Assembly: GCF_012849095.1 (NCBI RefSeq)
Contig: NZ_CP051680.1
Coordinates: 1,178,001 to 1,242,000 of the forward strand
Direction: 5' to 3'
Length of the DNA: 64,000 bases
Source: Cohnella herbarum
GTDB taxonomy: Bacteria > Bacillota > Bacilli > Paenibacillales > Paenibacillaceae
In this document: positions 1 to 7,837 of the stretch, in pieces
Layout of the letters: each line of letters opens with the position of its first letter
Numbering within the stretch: position 1 is the first letter of the stretch
Made by a program: the position numbers and the translations under genes
Notes under the pieces: generated by a model
Told to the model about the DNA's origin: nothing
Database searches by the model: none
The model's input: only the letters and a program-made list of their open reading frames with translations

Positions 1-1
1 G

Positions 2-808
2 GAGTTATCCGCGAGACGATTGGAGCTGACCAATACGGTGAACTCGATCAAGGATAAGCTGAAGATGCAGGCTAGGGAAGGCACGGAAGCCGAACAGGAC
101 GAGACGAAACGCAGTTTAGCCGTTGCGCTTAAACAATTGGAAGCTTTACAAGGGAACCAAGCTTCCGAAGCCTTGAAAGCGAACGTGGAGACGGCGAGGC
201 TAAGTCTGGAACAGGCAGCTCACTCCTGGGGGAATGGAGAAATCAAAGCGCCCGCAAGCGGTATTCTTACCGACGTGAAGGCCGATGCGGGGTCGAATAT
301 TCAAGCCGGAAGCGCGTTCGGCGTCGTCCAGAACACCGAGAAAGTGAAGCTCAAGGCGCAATTAACGGAAACGGCCGCGCAATTAGCGCGCAACAAACGG
401 GAAATCGTATTCAAGAACGCTGGCGACGGCGAAAGCCAGAGGAAAGCGAAAGTCGTTTATTTGTCGGAGCTTCCCGACGCGGGCACGAAATTGTACGATT
501 TCGAATTAGAGGTCGAGAATACGGACCGGTCCTTGAAGCCGGCCTCTCGGGTTCAAATTCAACTTACGACTCCGGAGGAGGAAAGCGTCATAGCCATTCC
601 TTCACTCAGCATCGTAAGGGAAGGCACGGAAACCTTTGCATTCGTGCTCAACGGGAACAAGGCGGAAAAACGGAAAATCGTGCCGGGACGGATCAACGGG
701 CCATATCAGGAAATATTGGAAGGTTTGAAGATAGACGATCGTTTGATCGTTTCGGGTCAACATGCGTTGAAAGACGGACAAACCGTAGGGATCGCTCCGA
801 AATCATGA
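2..808 (+). CDS. HlyD/MacA-like efflux periplasmic adaptor subunit, 5' truncated
   Basis: C-terminal part of a membrane-fusion (adaptor) protein of an export system. The frame is open to the left edge of the window, so the true start lies outside; an internal TTG near base 20 is not a convincing start. Visible in order: an acidic, Gln/Ala-rich coiled-coil segment, a lipoyl/barrel-sandwich half with the motif IKAPASGILTDV, a beta-barrel region, and a membrane-proximal domain ending KDGQTVGIAPKS. In Firmicutes such adaptors work beside an ABC transporter, whose genes would lie to the left. It is followed after 21 bases by the sigma factor gene, so co-transcription is likely. The substrate cannot be told. 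Confidence 0.85.
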   Translation, partial: ELSARRLELTNTVNSIKDKLKMQAREGTEAEQDETKRSLAVALKQLEALQGNQASEALKANVETARLSLEQAAHSWGNGEIKAPASGILTDVKADAGSNIQAGSAFGVVQNTEKVKLKAQLTETAAQLARNKREIVFKNAGDGESQRKAKVVYLSELPDAGTKLYDFELEVENTDRSLKPASRVQIQLTTPEEESVIAIPSLSIVREGTETFAFVLNGNKAEKRKIVPGRINGPYQEILEGLKIDDRLIVSGQHALKDGQTVGIAPKS

Positions 809-829
809 CTTGAAGGAAAGGGATCTCGC

Positions 830-1405
830 ATGGACGTAAATACGATATTCGATACATGGGTATCCCCGCACTTGGTGGATCTAAAAAAATATTGCCACTA
901 TTTGACGAAGTCGAAATGGGACGCGGAGGATTTGTTTCAGGAGACCCAATTAAAAGCGATGGTATTCTTCGTGCATTCCGCGCCGTATTTGGACGTGAAG
1001 CTATTTCTCGTCAGGGTGGCCAGAAACTTGTGGATCGACGATTGTCGGAAGCGCCAGAGGCGGAGAGGGTTAGCGGTCGCTGTCGTCGATTCGTCAAAAG
1101 CATACTATACGGATAACGATTACGTGGAAATCCGCAGCACGATTGAATGGCTGTCCGAGAGGTTCCCGAGGCGCAATATCGAGATGTGGCTTCTGTTCAC
1201 GTATTTCAGGTATTCGATGCAGGAGATCGCAACGGACATGGCAAGCACGATTCCGACGGTCAAATCCGTTCTGTTCCGTACCCGGGATCTTCTGCGCCAA
1301 CGGCACGAGTTAAAAATAAGTCGGCCGATTATCCATTATGACGTAGAGCGTTGGTCTCGAGCGATCATGCAAGATCGGCCGCAAGGCATACTCTCCCAAG
1401 GTTAA
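830..1405 (+). CDS. ECF-like sigma-70 family RNA polymerase sigma factor
   Basis: A 191-residue protein with sigma-70 region 2 near the N-terminus (AEDLFQETQLKA, then FLVRVARNLWIDDCRKRQRRR, the -10 recognition part) and region 4 at about residues 105-165 (MQEIATDMASTIPTVKSVLFRTRDLL, a helix-turn-helix). It lacks regions 1 and 3, as group 4 (ECF) factors do. The start is an ATG with AAGGAAAGG nine bases upstream. It sits 21 bases behind an efflux adaptor gene and in front of a strong terminator, so it is probably the last gene of an export operon. No anti-sigma gene follows; its signal and regulon are unknown. Confidence 0.85.
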   Translation: MDVNTIFDTWVSPHLVDLKKYCHYLTKSKWDAEDLFQETQLKAMVFFVHSAPYLDVKLFLVRVARNLWIDDCRKRQRRRGLAVAVVDSSKAYYTDNDYVEIRSTIEWLSERFPRRNIEMWLLFTYFRYSMQEIATDMASTIPTVKSVLFRTRDLLRQRHELKISRPIIHYDVERWSRAIMQDRPQGILSQG

Positions 1406-1410
1406 ACGTA

Positions 1411-1443
1411 TAGAACCCCGAGCCGTTTCGGTTCGGGGTTCTA
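1411..1443 (+). terminator. Rho-independent terminator after the sigma factor gene
   Basis: A 14-bp stem (arms TAGAACCCCGAGCC and GGTTCGGGGTTCTA, one G-U pair) with a 5-base loop lies directly after the sigma factor stop codon. The following U-tract is weak (CTATCTGTGTT). Confidence 0.75.
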
Positions 1444-1447
1444 TCTG

Positions 1448-1456
1448 TGTTATAAT
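1448..1456 (+). promoter_or_regulatory. Extended -10 promoter for the phosphoesterase gene
   Basis: TGT directly followed by TATAAT forms an extended -10 element between the terminator and the next gene. No good -35 is visible at 17 bases, which is tolerated with TGn-type promoters. The coding start is about 45 bases downstream. Confidence 0.5.
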
Positions 1457-1500
1457 CTTCTCAGTATTTTAATAGAGAGAGTAGGGAGATTGCCGCGCAG

Positions 1501-2652
1501 ATGAAAATCCATCCTCGAATGATCGTGCTCTTCGTTTTTCTAATTATCGTATACTCTAGCATTAACTTTTATATCGGATGGCATCTGACGGAATGGCTCG
1601 ATGACGTCAATATCACGGTATCGCCTTGGCTATTCTGGATTACGTTTGGAATTGTCGCTTACGGTTACATTGCCGGACGTTTTCCGTTACCCGAATTCGC
1701 GAAACCTGTCGGCCGATTGTTGAAGGTGATCGGTTCCTATTATATTTTCATCATGGAAGCCGGATTGATCCTGTTCGCCGTATCGGATTTGATTAAACTC
1801 GTTTTATGGATATCGGGTGCTAACCTTCAAGATTACGCGCTGTACGCGAACGGTGTTATCGTCATTGTTCTGATCGCGCTGACAGCGATCGGTTCATGGA
1901 ACGCTTGGAGTCCGATCGTGCGCAAATACGAGTTGGAAATCGCCAAGCCGCCGGTCGAAGGCGGCCAACGCGAATGGACGATCGCGATGGCATCGGATAT
2001 TCACTTGGGTAACGTGGTCGGTCGCAGACATCTCGCCAAACTCGTGAAATGGGTGAACGACGTAAAGCCGGACTTGGTTTTGTTGCCCGGAGACGTGATC
2101 GACGATTCTATCGAACCGTTCATAAGAAACAAGATGGGCGAGGTGCTTGGACAGTTACGAGCGAAGCGCGGAGTATTTGCCGTGCTGGGTAATCATGAAT
2201 ATTTCGGCGGTCATATCGATCAATATGTCGAAGAAATGAAACGGATCGGCATCCGGGTACTGCAAGACGAAACGGCGGACATCGGTGGAGAGCTGTTCGT
2301 GGTCGGACGCAAAGATAAAACCGCCGAGTCCATGGATAGCTCGAGAAAGAGCGTTGCCGAGCTAACACGTCCGCTGGACGGCAGTAAACCGATCATTCTG
2401 ATCGATCACCAGCCGACGAAGTTCGCCCAAGCCGCGGAAGCGGGAGCGGACGTTATGCTGAGCGGTCACACCCACCGGGGACAATTCGCTCCGAACCACT
2501 TGTTCACGAAGAGACTGTTCGAGCTCGATTGGGGCTATATGAGAAAAGGGGCGATGCATGTCATCGTATCCTCGGGTTTCGGATCCTGGGGGCCGCCGAT
2601 TCGGATTGGCAGCCGTTCCGAAATGATCTTGCTTCATATTAAGCTCGTTTGA
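1501..2652 (+). CDS. Membrane-anchored calcineurin-like metallophosphoesterase (YkuE/YaeI type)
   Basis: A 383-residue protein. The first ~150 residues hold about four hydrophobic membrane segments; the C-terminal half is a binuclear metallophosphatase. All family metal-binding blocks are present in order: ASDIHLGN (DxH), LLPGDVIDD (GDxxD), LGNHEYFGG (GNHE), and SGHTHRGQF (GHxH). Relatives of this architecture (YkuE, LpxH-like YaeI) act on phospholipid-type or unknown phosphodiesters at the membrane; the substrate here is unknown. AGGGAG lies about a dozen bases upstream of the ATG. It is a single gene between two terminators. Confidence 0.85.
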   Translation: MKIHPRMIVLFVFLIIVYSSINFYIGWHLTEWLDDVNITVSPWLFWITFGIVAYGYIAGRFPLPEFAKPVGRLLKVIGSYYIFIMEAGLILFAVSDLIKLVLWISGANLQDYALYANGVIVIVLIALTAIGSWNAWSPIVRKYELEIAKPPVEGGQREWTIAMASDIHLGNVVGRRHLAKLVKWVNDVKPDLVLLPGDVIDDSIEPFIRNKMGEVLGQLRAKRGVFAVLGNHEYFGGHIDQYVEEMKRIGIRVLQDETADIGGELFVVGRKDKTAESMDSSRKSVAELTRPLDGSKPIILIDHQPTKFAQAAEAGADVMLSGHTHRGQFAPNHLFTKRLFELDWGYMRKGAMHVIVSSGFGSWGPPIRIGSRSEMILLHIKLV

Positions 2653-2661
2653 GCGCGAATT

Positions 2662-2718
2662 AACCTAAAAAGGTTGGTACAAGGGATTAGTCTTGTACCA
2701 ACCTTTTTAGGTTTTTTG
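2662..2718. terminator. Strong intrinsic terminator, 22-bp stem
   Basis: Perfect 22-bp stem (arms begin AACCTAAAAAGG and end CCTTTTTAGGTT) followed by TTTTTT on the plus strand. The stem itself is flanked by A- and T-runs on both sides, so it could stop transcription in either direction. Confidence 0.9.
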
Positions 2719-2731
2719 ATTTGCCCCACCA

Positions 2732-2750
2732 TAGTCGGAATTTCCGACTA
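2732..2750. promoter_or_regulatory. Perfect 9-bp inverted repeat upstream of glpX
   Basis: TAGTCGGAA, one base, TTCCGACTA: a 19-base near-palindrome about 150 bases before the glpX start. No T-run follows, so it is more likely an operator or a leader hairpin than a terminator. No regulator is assigned. Confidence 0.4.
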
Positions 2751-2901
2751 AGAGAGCGGAAGTCTCATATCGCAGGTATACTATTGTGCAATTAGGCCCA
2801 ATTTGTGCCTCAATTATGCGGATTATTGTTTTAATATTGTAACATAAATAATAATATGATATACATTATATAAGTTGATTTCGCGATATGGAGGGCGTTA
2901 T

Positions 2902-3861
2902 ATGGAGAGAGAGTTAGCATTGGAGATCGTACGAGTTACGGAATTGGCGGCATTGGCATCCGCGCCATGGATGGGCCGTGGAGATAAAATCAATGCGGAC
3001 GGAGCGGCGACATCGGCGATGAGGGCGATGTTCGATTCGATATCGGTTAACGGAACGGTCGTTATCGGCGAGGGAGAGATGGACGAAGCTCCGATGCTCT
3101 ATATCGGAGAGCAAGTCGGCAGCATGAACGGTCCCGAGGTCGACGTTGCGGTCGATCCGCTGGAAGGAACGGAAATCGTGGCGAAGGGTTTGAACAACGC
3201 GATGTCCGTTATCGCCATCGCGAATAAGGGGAATCTGTTGCATGCGCCGGATATGTATATGGAGAAACTCGCCGTCGGTCCGCAATTGGTCGGAAGACTG
3301 CGCCTGACGGATCCGATGGAAGTGACGTTGGCCAAAGCGGCGGACATCTTGAACAAGAACGTCTCCGAACTTACCGTTATGGTGCTCGACCGGGTCAGGC
3401 ATGAAGCGTTGATCAAGACGTTGCGTAAAGTCGGAGTCAGAATAAAATTTCTGTCCGATGGCGACGTCGCGGGGGCGATGGCTCCGGCGTTCCCTGAAGC
3501 CGGCATCGATCTGTACGTCGGATCGGGAGGCGCGCCTGAGGGAGTGCTCGCCGCTGCCGCGTTGAAATGTCTGGGAGGCGAAATTCAAGGCCGATTAATG
3601 CCTTCCGATGCGAACGAATACGCACGTTGCTTGCAGATGGGAATCGACGATCCTTATAAAGTGTTGACGATGGAAGACATGATCGGAACGGACGACGTCA
3701 TATTCGCGGCGACCGGCGTCACTCCGGGGGAATTCCTAGGCGGAGTAAGATATTTGCCGGACGACCGCGCGGAAACCCACTCCATCGTCATGCGCGCCAA
3801 GACGAGAACGATCAGATTCATTAGGGCGCTTCATTATTTGCCGAACAAAAAAGGGCTGTAA
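2902..3861 (+). CDS. glpX: Fructose-1,6-bisphosphatase class II
   Basis: Hydrolyses fructose 1,6-bisphosphate to fructose 6-phosphate in gluconeogenesis, in the cytoplasm. The 319-residue product begins MERELALEIVRVTELAALAS and has the class II signatures WMGRGDKINADGAA, IGEGEMDEAPML and the metal-binding VDPLEGTEIVAKG, plus GSGGAPEGVLAAAALK. An upstream in-frame ATG adds nine residues, but the GGAGGG motif fits the ATG used here and the family N-terminus. It stands alone between terminators. Gluconeogenic flux is useful when cells grow on rhamnose or lactate, which fits the neighbours, but no co-transcription is visible. Confidence 0.93.
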   Translation: MERELALEIVRVTELAALASAPWMGRGDKINADGAATSAMRAMFDSISVNGTVVIGEGEMDEAPMLYIGEQVGSMNGPEVDVAVDPLEGTEIVAKGLNNAMSVIAIANKGNLLHAPDMYMEKLAVGPQLVGRLRLTDPMEVTLAKAADILNKNVSELTVMVLDRVRHEALIKTLRKVGVRIKFLSDGDVAGAMAPAFPEAGIDLYVGSGGAPEGVLAAAALKCLGGEIQGRLMPSDANEYARCLQMGIDDPYKVLTMEDMIGTDDVIFAATGVTPGEFLGGVRYLPDDRAETHSIVMRAKTRTIRFIRALHYLPNKKGL

Positions 3862-3881
3862 TCCGCTATTATACGCTTATG

Positions 3882-3938
3882 AATAGAGCTAATCTTTGAG
3901 GTCCGAATCGACCTTACGGTTAGCTCTATTTTTTTTGC
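3882..3938 (+). terminator. Rho-independent terminator after glpX
   Basis: Outer stem AATAGAGCTAA / TTAGCTCTATT with an inner AGGTC / GACCT helix, followed by eight T residues. Confidence 0.85.
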
Positions 3939-3955
3939 ATCCATTCACATTACAT

Positions 3956-3974
3956 TTTTGAATGTGATTCAAAA
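3956..3974. promoter_or_regulatory. Perfect inverted repeat, candidate operator of the rhamnose operon
   Basis: TTTTGAAT, GTG, ATTCAAAA: an 8-bp perfect dyad with a 3-base spacer, about 95 bases before the rhaEW start. A DeoR-family repressor is encoded at the operon's end and is the obvious candidate binder; this link is inference. Confidence 0.5.
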
Positions 3975-3979
3975 TCTTT

Positions 3980-4023
3980 GTTTGTTTTTGTATTTATGGT
4001 TTTCAAACACAAACGGGTATGAT
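3980..4023 (+). promoter_or_regulatory. Second inverted repeat and likely -10 of the rhamnose promoter
   Basis: GTTTGTTTTTG and CAAACACAAAC match as an inverted repeat at 10 of 11 positions, separated by 13 bases. TATGAT follows at 4018-4023 and is a plausible -10. No clear -35 is seen at 17 bases; the repeat occupies that zone, which suggests control by a bound protein. Confidence 0.45.
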
Positions 4024-4069
4024 AAACTGAAATCAAGCCTAAATAAACAACAAATTCGGAGGTATCATC

Positions 4070-6139
4070 ATGGTACAGAGCTTGTGGGAATCATCGAAAG
4101 CATCAGAAAAGCAAAGCGGATTGGATCAACTCGTATATCGCTCCAACATCATTGGCGCGGATCGTCGCGTATGTAATTTCGGCGGCGGCAATACATCGAC
4201 GAAAACGATCGTCAAAGATTTCCGCGGTCGCGATACCGAGGTTATGTACGTAAAAGGCAGCGGATCCGACTTGGCTTCGATGAAGGCGAGCAACTTCACC
4301 GGCCTTCGCCTAGATGATATCCGTCCTTTGTTCGAAAAATCGGAAATGTCCGATGAAGATATGGTTGCCTATTTAGTGAATTGTATGATCGACGCTAAAC
4401 ATCCCCGCGCTTCGATCGAAACTTTGCTTCATGCATTCCTTCCATACAAACATGTAGACCATACGCACCCGGATTCCATCATCAGCCTTTGTTGCGCGGA
4501 TAACGGCAAACAACTCGCCGAAGAAATTTTCGGCGATCGCTTCGTATGGGTGCCTTACATTCGTCCAGGATTCACATTGTCCAAAATGATCGCGGAAGGC
4601 GTGCTGAACAACCCGAAAGCAGAGCTCGTTCTGATGGAGAAACACGGTTTGGTCACTTGGGGAGACACTTCCGAAGAGTGCTACGCACAAACGATCAAGA
4701 TCATCACGGAAGCGGAAGACTTCATCGAAGCTCGCATCAACGAAGCGAAAGTATTCGGCGGCGTGAAACATCCGACGCTCGAAGCGGAAGTTCGCAAGAG
4801 CATCGCGGCTCAAGTGATGCCTACGATTCGCGGCGCGGTAAGCGACGCGAAGAAAATGATTCTTTCCTTCGACGATGCGGACGATGTGCTGCAATTCGTC
4901 GGCGGTCAAGATTCCGCGACATTATCCCAAGTAGGGGCGGCTTGCCCGGATCATCTCGTCCACACGAAAGTCGTTCCGTTGTTCATCGATTGGGCTCCTA
5001 ACGCGGACGACGTCGAAGGACTTAAAGCTAAGCTTAAAGAAGGCGTAGCGGCATACAAAGAAATGTACAAAGCTTACTTCGAACGCAACAAGAACGAAGG
5101 AGACGTCATGTTCGAAGCGGCTCCTCGCGTTATCCTCATTCCGGGAGTCGGGATGATCAATACCGGCAAGAGCTGGGCGATGTCGCAAGTGAGCGGAGCG
5201 TTGTACCACCGCGCGATCGCGGTTATGAGAGGCGCAACCGCGCTTGGCAAATTCGTTTCCCTAGTCGAGAACGAATCCTACAACGTGGAATATTGGCCGC
5301 TTGAGCTTTACAAATTGTCCCTTGCTCCCGCAGAGGCGGAATTCTCCCGCAAAATTGCTTTCATCACCGGCGGAGCAGGCGGAATCGGCAGCGAAACGGC
5401 TCGCAGACTCGTATCCGAAGGCGCTCACGTCGTGCTTGCGGACTTGAATCTCGAGGGCGCGCAGAAGGTTGCGGCGGAAATTAACGAAAAGTATGGCGAG
5501 AACCGCGCGCTTGCGGTTAAAGTAGACGTAACGAGCGAAGAGCTCATCCAAGCCGCATACGCGGAAACGGCCGTAGCTTACGGCGGCGTCGACATCATCG
5601 TTAACAACGCGGGTCTTGCGACTTCCAGCCCGTTCGAAGAAACCTCTCTTAAAGAGTGGAACTTGAACATGAACGTGCTTGGAACGGGATATTTCCTCGT
5701 TGCGCGCGAAGCGTTCAAAATGATGAAAGAGCAAGCTATCGGCGGGAACATGGTATTCATCGGCTCCAAAAACTCTATCTACGCAGGTAAGAACGCAACC
5801 GCATATAGCTCCGTTAAAGCTTTGGAAGCACATCTTGCGCGTTGTATTGCCGCGGAAGGCGGAGAGTTCGGCATTCGCGTCAACACGATTTTGCCGGATG
5901 CGATCCTTCAAGGCTCCGCGATCTGGAACGGCAGCTGGAGAACCGAGCGCGCGGCCGCTTACGGAATCGAGCCGGATCAACTGGAAGAGCACTATCGCAA
6001 ACGCACGACGCTGCTCGTCAACATTTACCCGAGAGACATCGCGGAAGGCATCGCGTTCTTCGCGTCTTCCAAGTCCGACAAAACGACGGGTTGCATGCTG
6101 ACGATCGACGGCGGAGTACCGGCGGCATTTACTCGATAA
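4070..6139 (+). CDS. rhaEW: Bifunctional rhamnulose-1-phosphate aldolase / L-lactaldehyde dehydrogenase
   Basis: Cleaves L-rhamnulose 1-phosphate to dihydroxyacetone phosphate and L-lactaldehyde and, through the second domain, oxidises lactaldehyde to L-lactate. The 689-residue protein is a natural fusion. Residues ~1-420 are a class II aldolase (FGGGNTS phosphate-binding motif near residue 40, zinc-binding HVDHTHPD at 128-135, LMEKHGLVTWG). Residues ~428-689 are a short-chain dehydrogenase (TGGAGGIG cofactor motif, NNAG, and the YSSVK active-site tyrosine/lysine). The ATG has CGGAGG seven bases upstream. It is the first gene of the rhamnose operon and matches B. subtilis YuxG in architecture. 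Confidence 0.93.
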   Translation: MVQSLWESSKASEKQSGLDQLVYRSNIIGADRRVCNFGGGNTSTKTIVKDFRGRDTEVMYVKGSGSDLASMKASNFTGLRLDDIRPLFEKSEMSDEDMVAYLVNCMIDAKHPRASIETLLHAFLPYKHVDHTHPDSIISLCCADNGKQLAEEIFGDRFVWVPYIRPGFTLSKMIAEGVLNNPKAELVLMEKHGLVTWGDTSEECYAQTIKIITEAEDFIEARINEAKVFGGVKHPTLEAEVRKSIAAQVMPTIRGAVSDAKKMILSFDDADDVLQFVGGQDSATLSQVGAACPDHLVHTKVVPLFIDWAPNADDVEGLKAKLKEGVAAYKEMYKAYFERNKNEGDVMFEAAPRVILIPGVGMINTGKSWAMSQVSGALYHRAIAVMRGATALGKFVSLVENESYNVEYWPLELYKLSLAPAEAEFSRKIAFITGGAGGIGSETARRLVSEGAHVVLADLNLEGAQKVAAEINEKYGENRALAVKVDVTSEELIQAAYAETAVAYGGVDIIVNNAGLATSSPFEETSLKEWNLNMNVLGTGYFLVAREAFKMMKEQAIGGNMVFIGSKNSIYAGKNATAYSSVKALEAHLARCIAAEGGEFGIRVNTILPDAILQGSAIWNGSWRTERAAAYGIEPDQLEEHYRKRTTLLVNIYPRDIAEGIAFFASSKSDKTTGCMLTIDGGVPAAFTR

Positions 6140-6155
6140 ATCGGAGGGATCGCAC

Positions 6156-6527
6156 ATGCATAGACCACGCGGGGAAAAGCTCTGGTACATTCCGGACGGC
6201 TACATTCCCGAGGTCAGCTCAGGCCAGTTAACGAGTCATGAATCGATTTGCGTACTGAATACGGCTTCGGAAGATGCACTGCTGCGAATTTCGATTTACT
6301 TCGAAGATCGCGATCCGATGGAAGATATTATGGTCGTCGTTGCGGCTAGACGCACTAAACATATTAGAACAAGCTCGCTACACCAAGAAGGGACGCTGAT
6401 TCCGGTCGGCGTTCCCTACGCTATCGAAGTTCAAAGCGATATCCCGATTATCGTGCAATATAGTCGGCTGGACGCGACACAAGCCGAGAACGCCTTGATG
6501 TCCGTTATGGCACATCCAATTAAGTAG
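6156..6527 (+). CDS. ASRT-like (Anabaena sensory rhodopsin transducer family) protein
   Basis: A 123-residue protein recognisable as the family of the Anabaena sensory rhodopsin transducer: [10 protein letters not shown] near the start, [44 protein letters not shown] and the C-terminal [18 protein letters not shown]. The family folds as a small beta-sandwich that forms a tetramer and has been proposed to bind small molecules. No rhodopsin gene is nearby; instead the gene lies between rhaEW and rhaA with its own GGAGGG site, so a sugar-binding or mutarotase-like role in rhamnose use is more likely. That role is inference. Confidence 0.85.
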   Translation: MHRPRGEKLWYIPDGYIPEVSSGQLTSHESICVLNTASEDALLRISIYFEDRDPMEDIMVVVAARRTKHIRTSSLHQEGTLIPVGVPYAIEVQSDIPIIVQYSRLDATQAENALMSVMAHPIK

Positions 6528-6553
6528 ACCGGATCGGTCAAGGAGGATCACGC

Positions 6554-7816
6554 ATGCAAGAGAAAATCGTTCGCAACTACGAAGCAGCCAAAGAATTGTA
6601 CGCACAGCATGGTATCGACGTAGACCAGGTGCTGGCGCAACTGGAAAACATTAAGATCTCGATGCACTGTTGGCAAGGGGACGACGTTAAAGGGTTTCTG
6701 AACAAGGATCAAGATCTGACCGGTGGAATTTCGGTAACGGGAAATCATCCTGGAGCGGCTACGACGCCGGATGAACTTCGTTCCGACCTCGAGAAAGCGT
6801 TCTCCTTGATCCCGGGCAAACATAAAGTGAATCTTCACGCGATCTACGCGGACACGGACGAGAAGGTGGAGCTGGATCAGCTTCAACCGAAGCATTTTCA
6901 GAAATGGGTCGATTGGGCTAAGGAGCAAGGGTTAGGCATGGATTTCAACCCGACTTGTTTCTCGCACGAGAAGTCCAAGGACGGATTTACCCTCAGCCAC
7001 CCGGATCCGGAGATCAGCAAGTTCTGGATCGATCACTGCAAAGCTTCGCGCAAGATCGGCGCGTACTTCGGCGAGCAGCTCGGACAAACTTGCGTGACGA
7101 ACGTCTGGGTACCGGACGGTTTCAAGGATGTTCCGGTTGACCGCTTAGCGCCAAGACAACGTCTTAAGGCCGCTCTTGACGAGGTGTTCGCGGAAGAGTT
7201 GAACCCGGCGCATAACTTGGATGCCGTGGAAAGCAAGCTCTTCGGTATCGGTTCGGAAGCTTACGTAGTCGGATCGCATGAGTTCTACATGGGTTACGGC
7301 ATTCGGAACAACAAGTTGATCTGCCTTGATGCGGGTCATTTCCATCCGACGGAAGTCATTTCGAACAAGCTAAGCTCCCTGTCTCTGTTCGCCGACGGCA
7401 TCTTGCTTCACGTGAGCCGCCCGATGCGTTGGGACAGCGACCATGTCGTTACGCTCGATGACGAGTTGATCGAGATCGGACGGGAACTCGTTCGCGGCGA
7501 TTTACTGGGTAAAACCCATATCGGCCTTGATTTCTTCGACGGAAGCATCAATCGCGTCGCGGCATGGGTAATCGGAACGCGCAATACGATCAAAGCATTG
7601 CTTCGCGGTATGCTTGATCCGATCGAAGCGCTGAAGAAAGCCGAGCTCGAAGGGGATTACACGACTCGTCTCGCCTTGACGGAAGAATTCAAATCGTATC
7701 CGTTCGGAGCGATATGGGATTATTACTGCGCGAAGAAGGGCGTTCCGGTTCGCGAAGATTGGCTCGCCGAAGTGAAAAGCTACGAGAATGAAGTGCTGCT
7801 GAAACGCGGAGTTTAA
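6554..7816 (+). CDS. rhaA: L-rhamnose isomerase
   Basis: Converts L-rhamnose to L-rhamnulose, the first step of the pathway, using divalent metal in the cytoplasm. Its 420 residues equal the usual length of the E. coli-type enzyme. Typical blocks: [57 protein letters not shown], the metal-site region [15 protein letters not shown], and [25 protein letters not shown] lies eight bases before the ATG. Third gene of the rhamnose operon, followed 21 bases later by rhaB. Confidence 0.95.
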   Translation: MQEKIVRNYEAAKELYAQHGIDVDQVLAQLENIKISMHCWQGDDVKGFLNKDQDLTGGISVTGNHPGAATTPDELRSDLEKAFSLIPGKHKVNLHAIYADTDEKVELDQLQPKHFQKWVDWAKEQGLGMDFNPTCFSHEKSKDGFTLSHPDPEISKFWIDHCKASRKIGAYFGEQLGQTCVTNVWVPDGFKDVPVDRLAPRQRLKAALDEVFAEELNPAHNLDAVESKLFGIGSEAYVVGSHEFYMGYGIRNNKLICLDAGHFHPTEVISNKLSSLSLFADGILLHVSRPMRWDSDHVVTLDDELIEIGRELVRGDLLGKTHIGLDFFDGSINRVAAWVIGTRNTIKALLRGMLDPIEALKKAELEGDYTTRLALTEEFKSYPFGAIWDYYCAKKGVPVREDWLAEVKSYENEVLLKRGV

Positions 7817-7837
7817 CATAACATAAGGGTGATCTTA

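Noticed and set aside
3958..4176. Plus-strand 72-codon frame before rhaEW
   Set aside because: It covers the operator repeats and overlaps the rhaEW start in another frame; no ribosome site.
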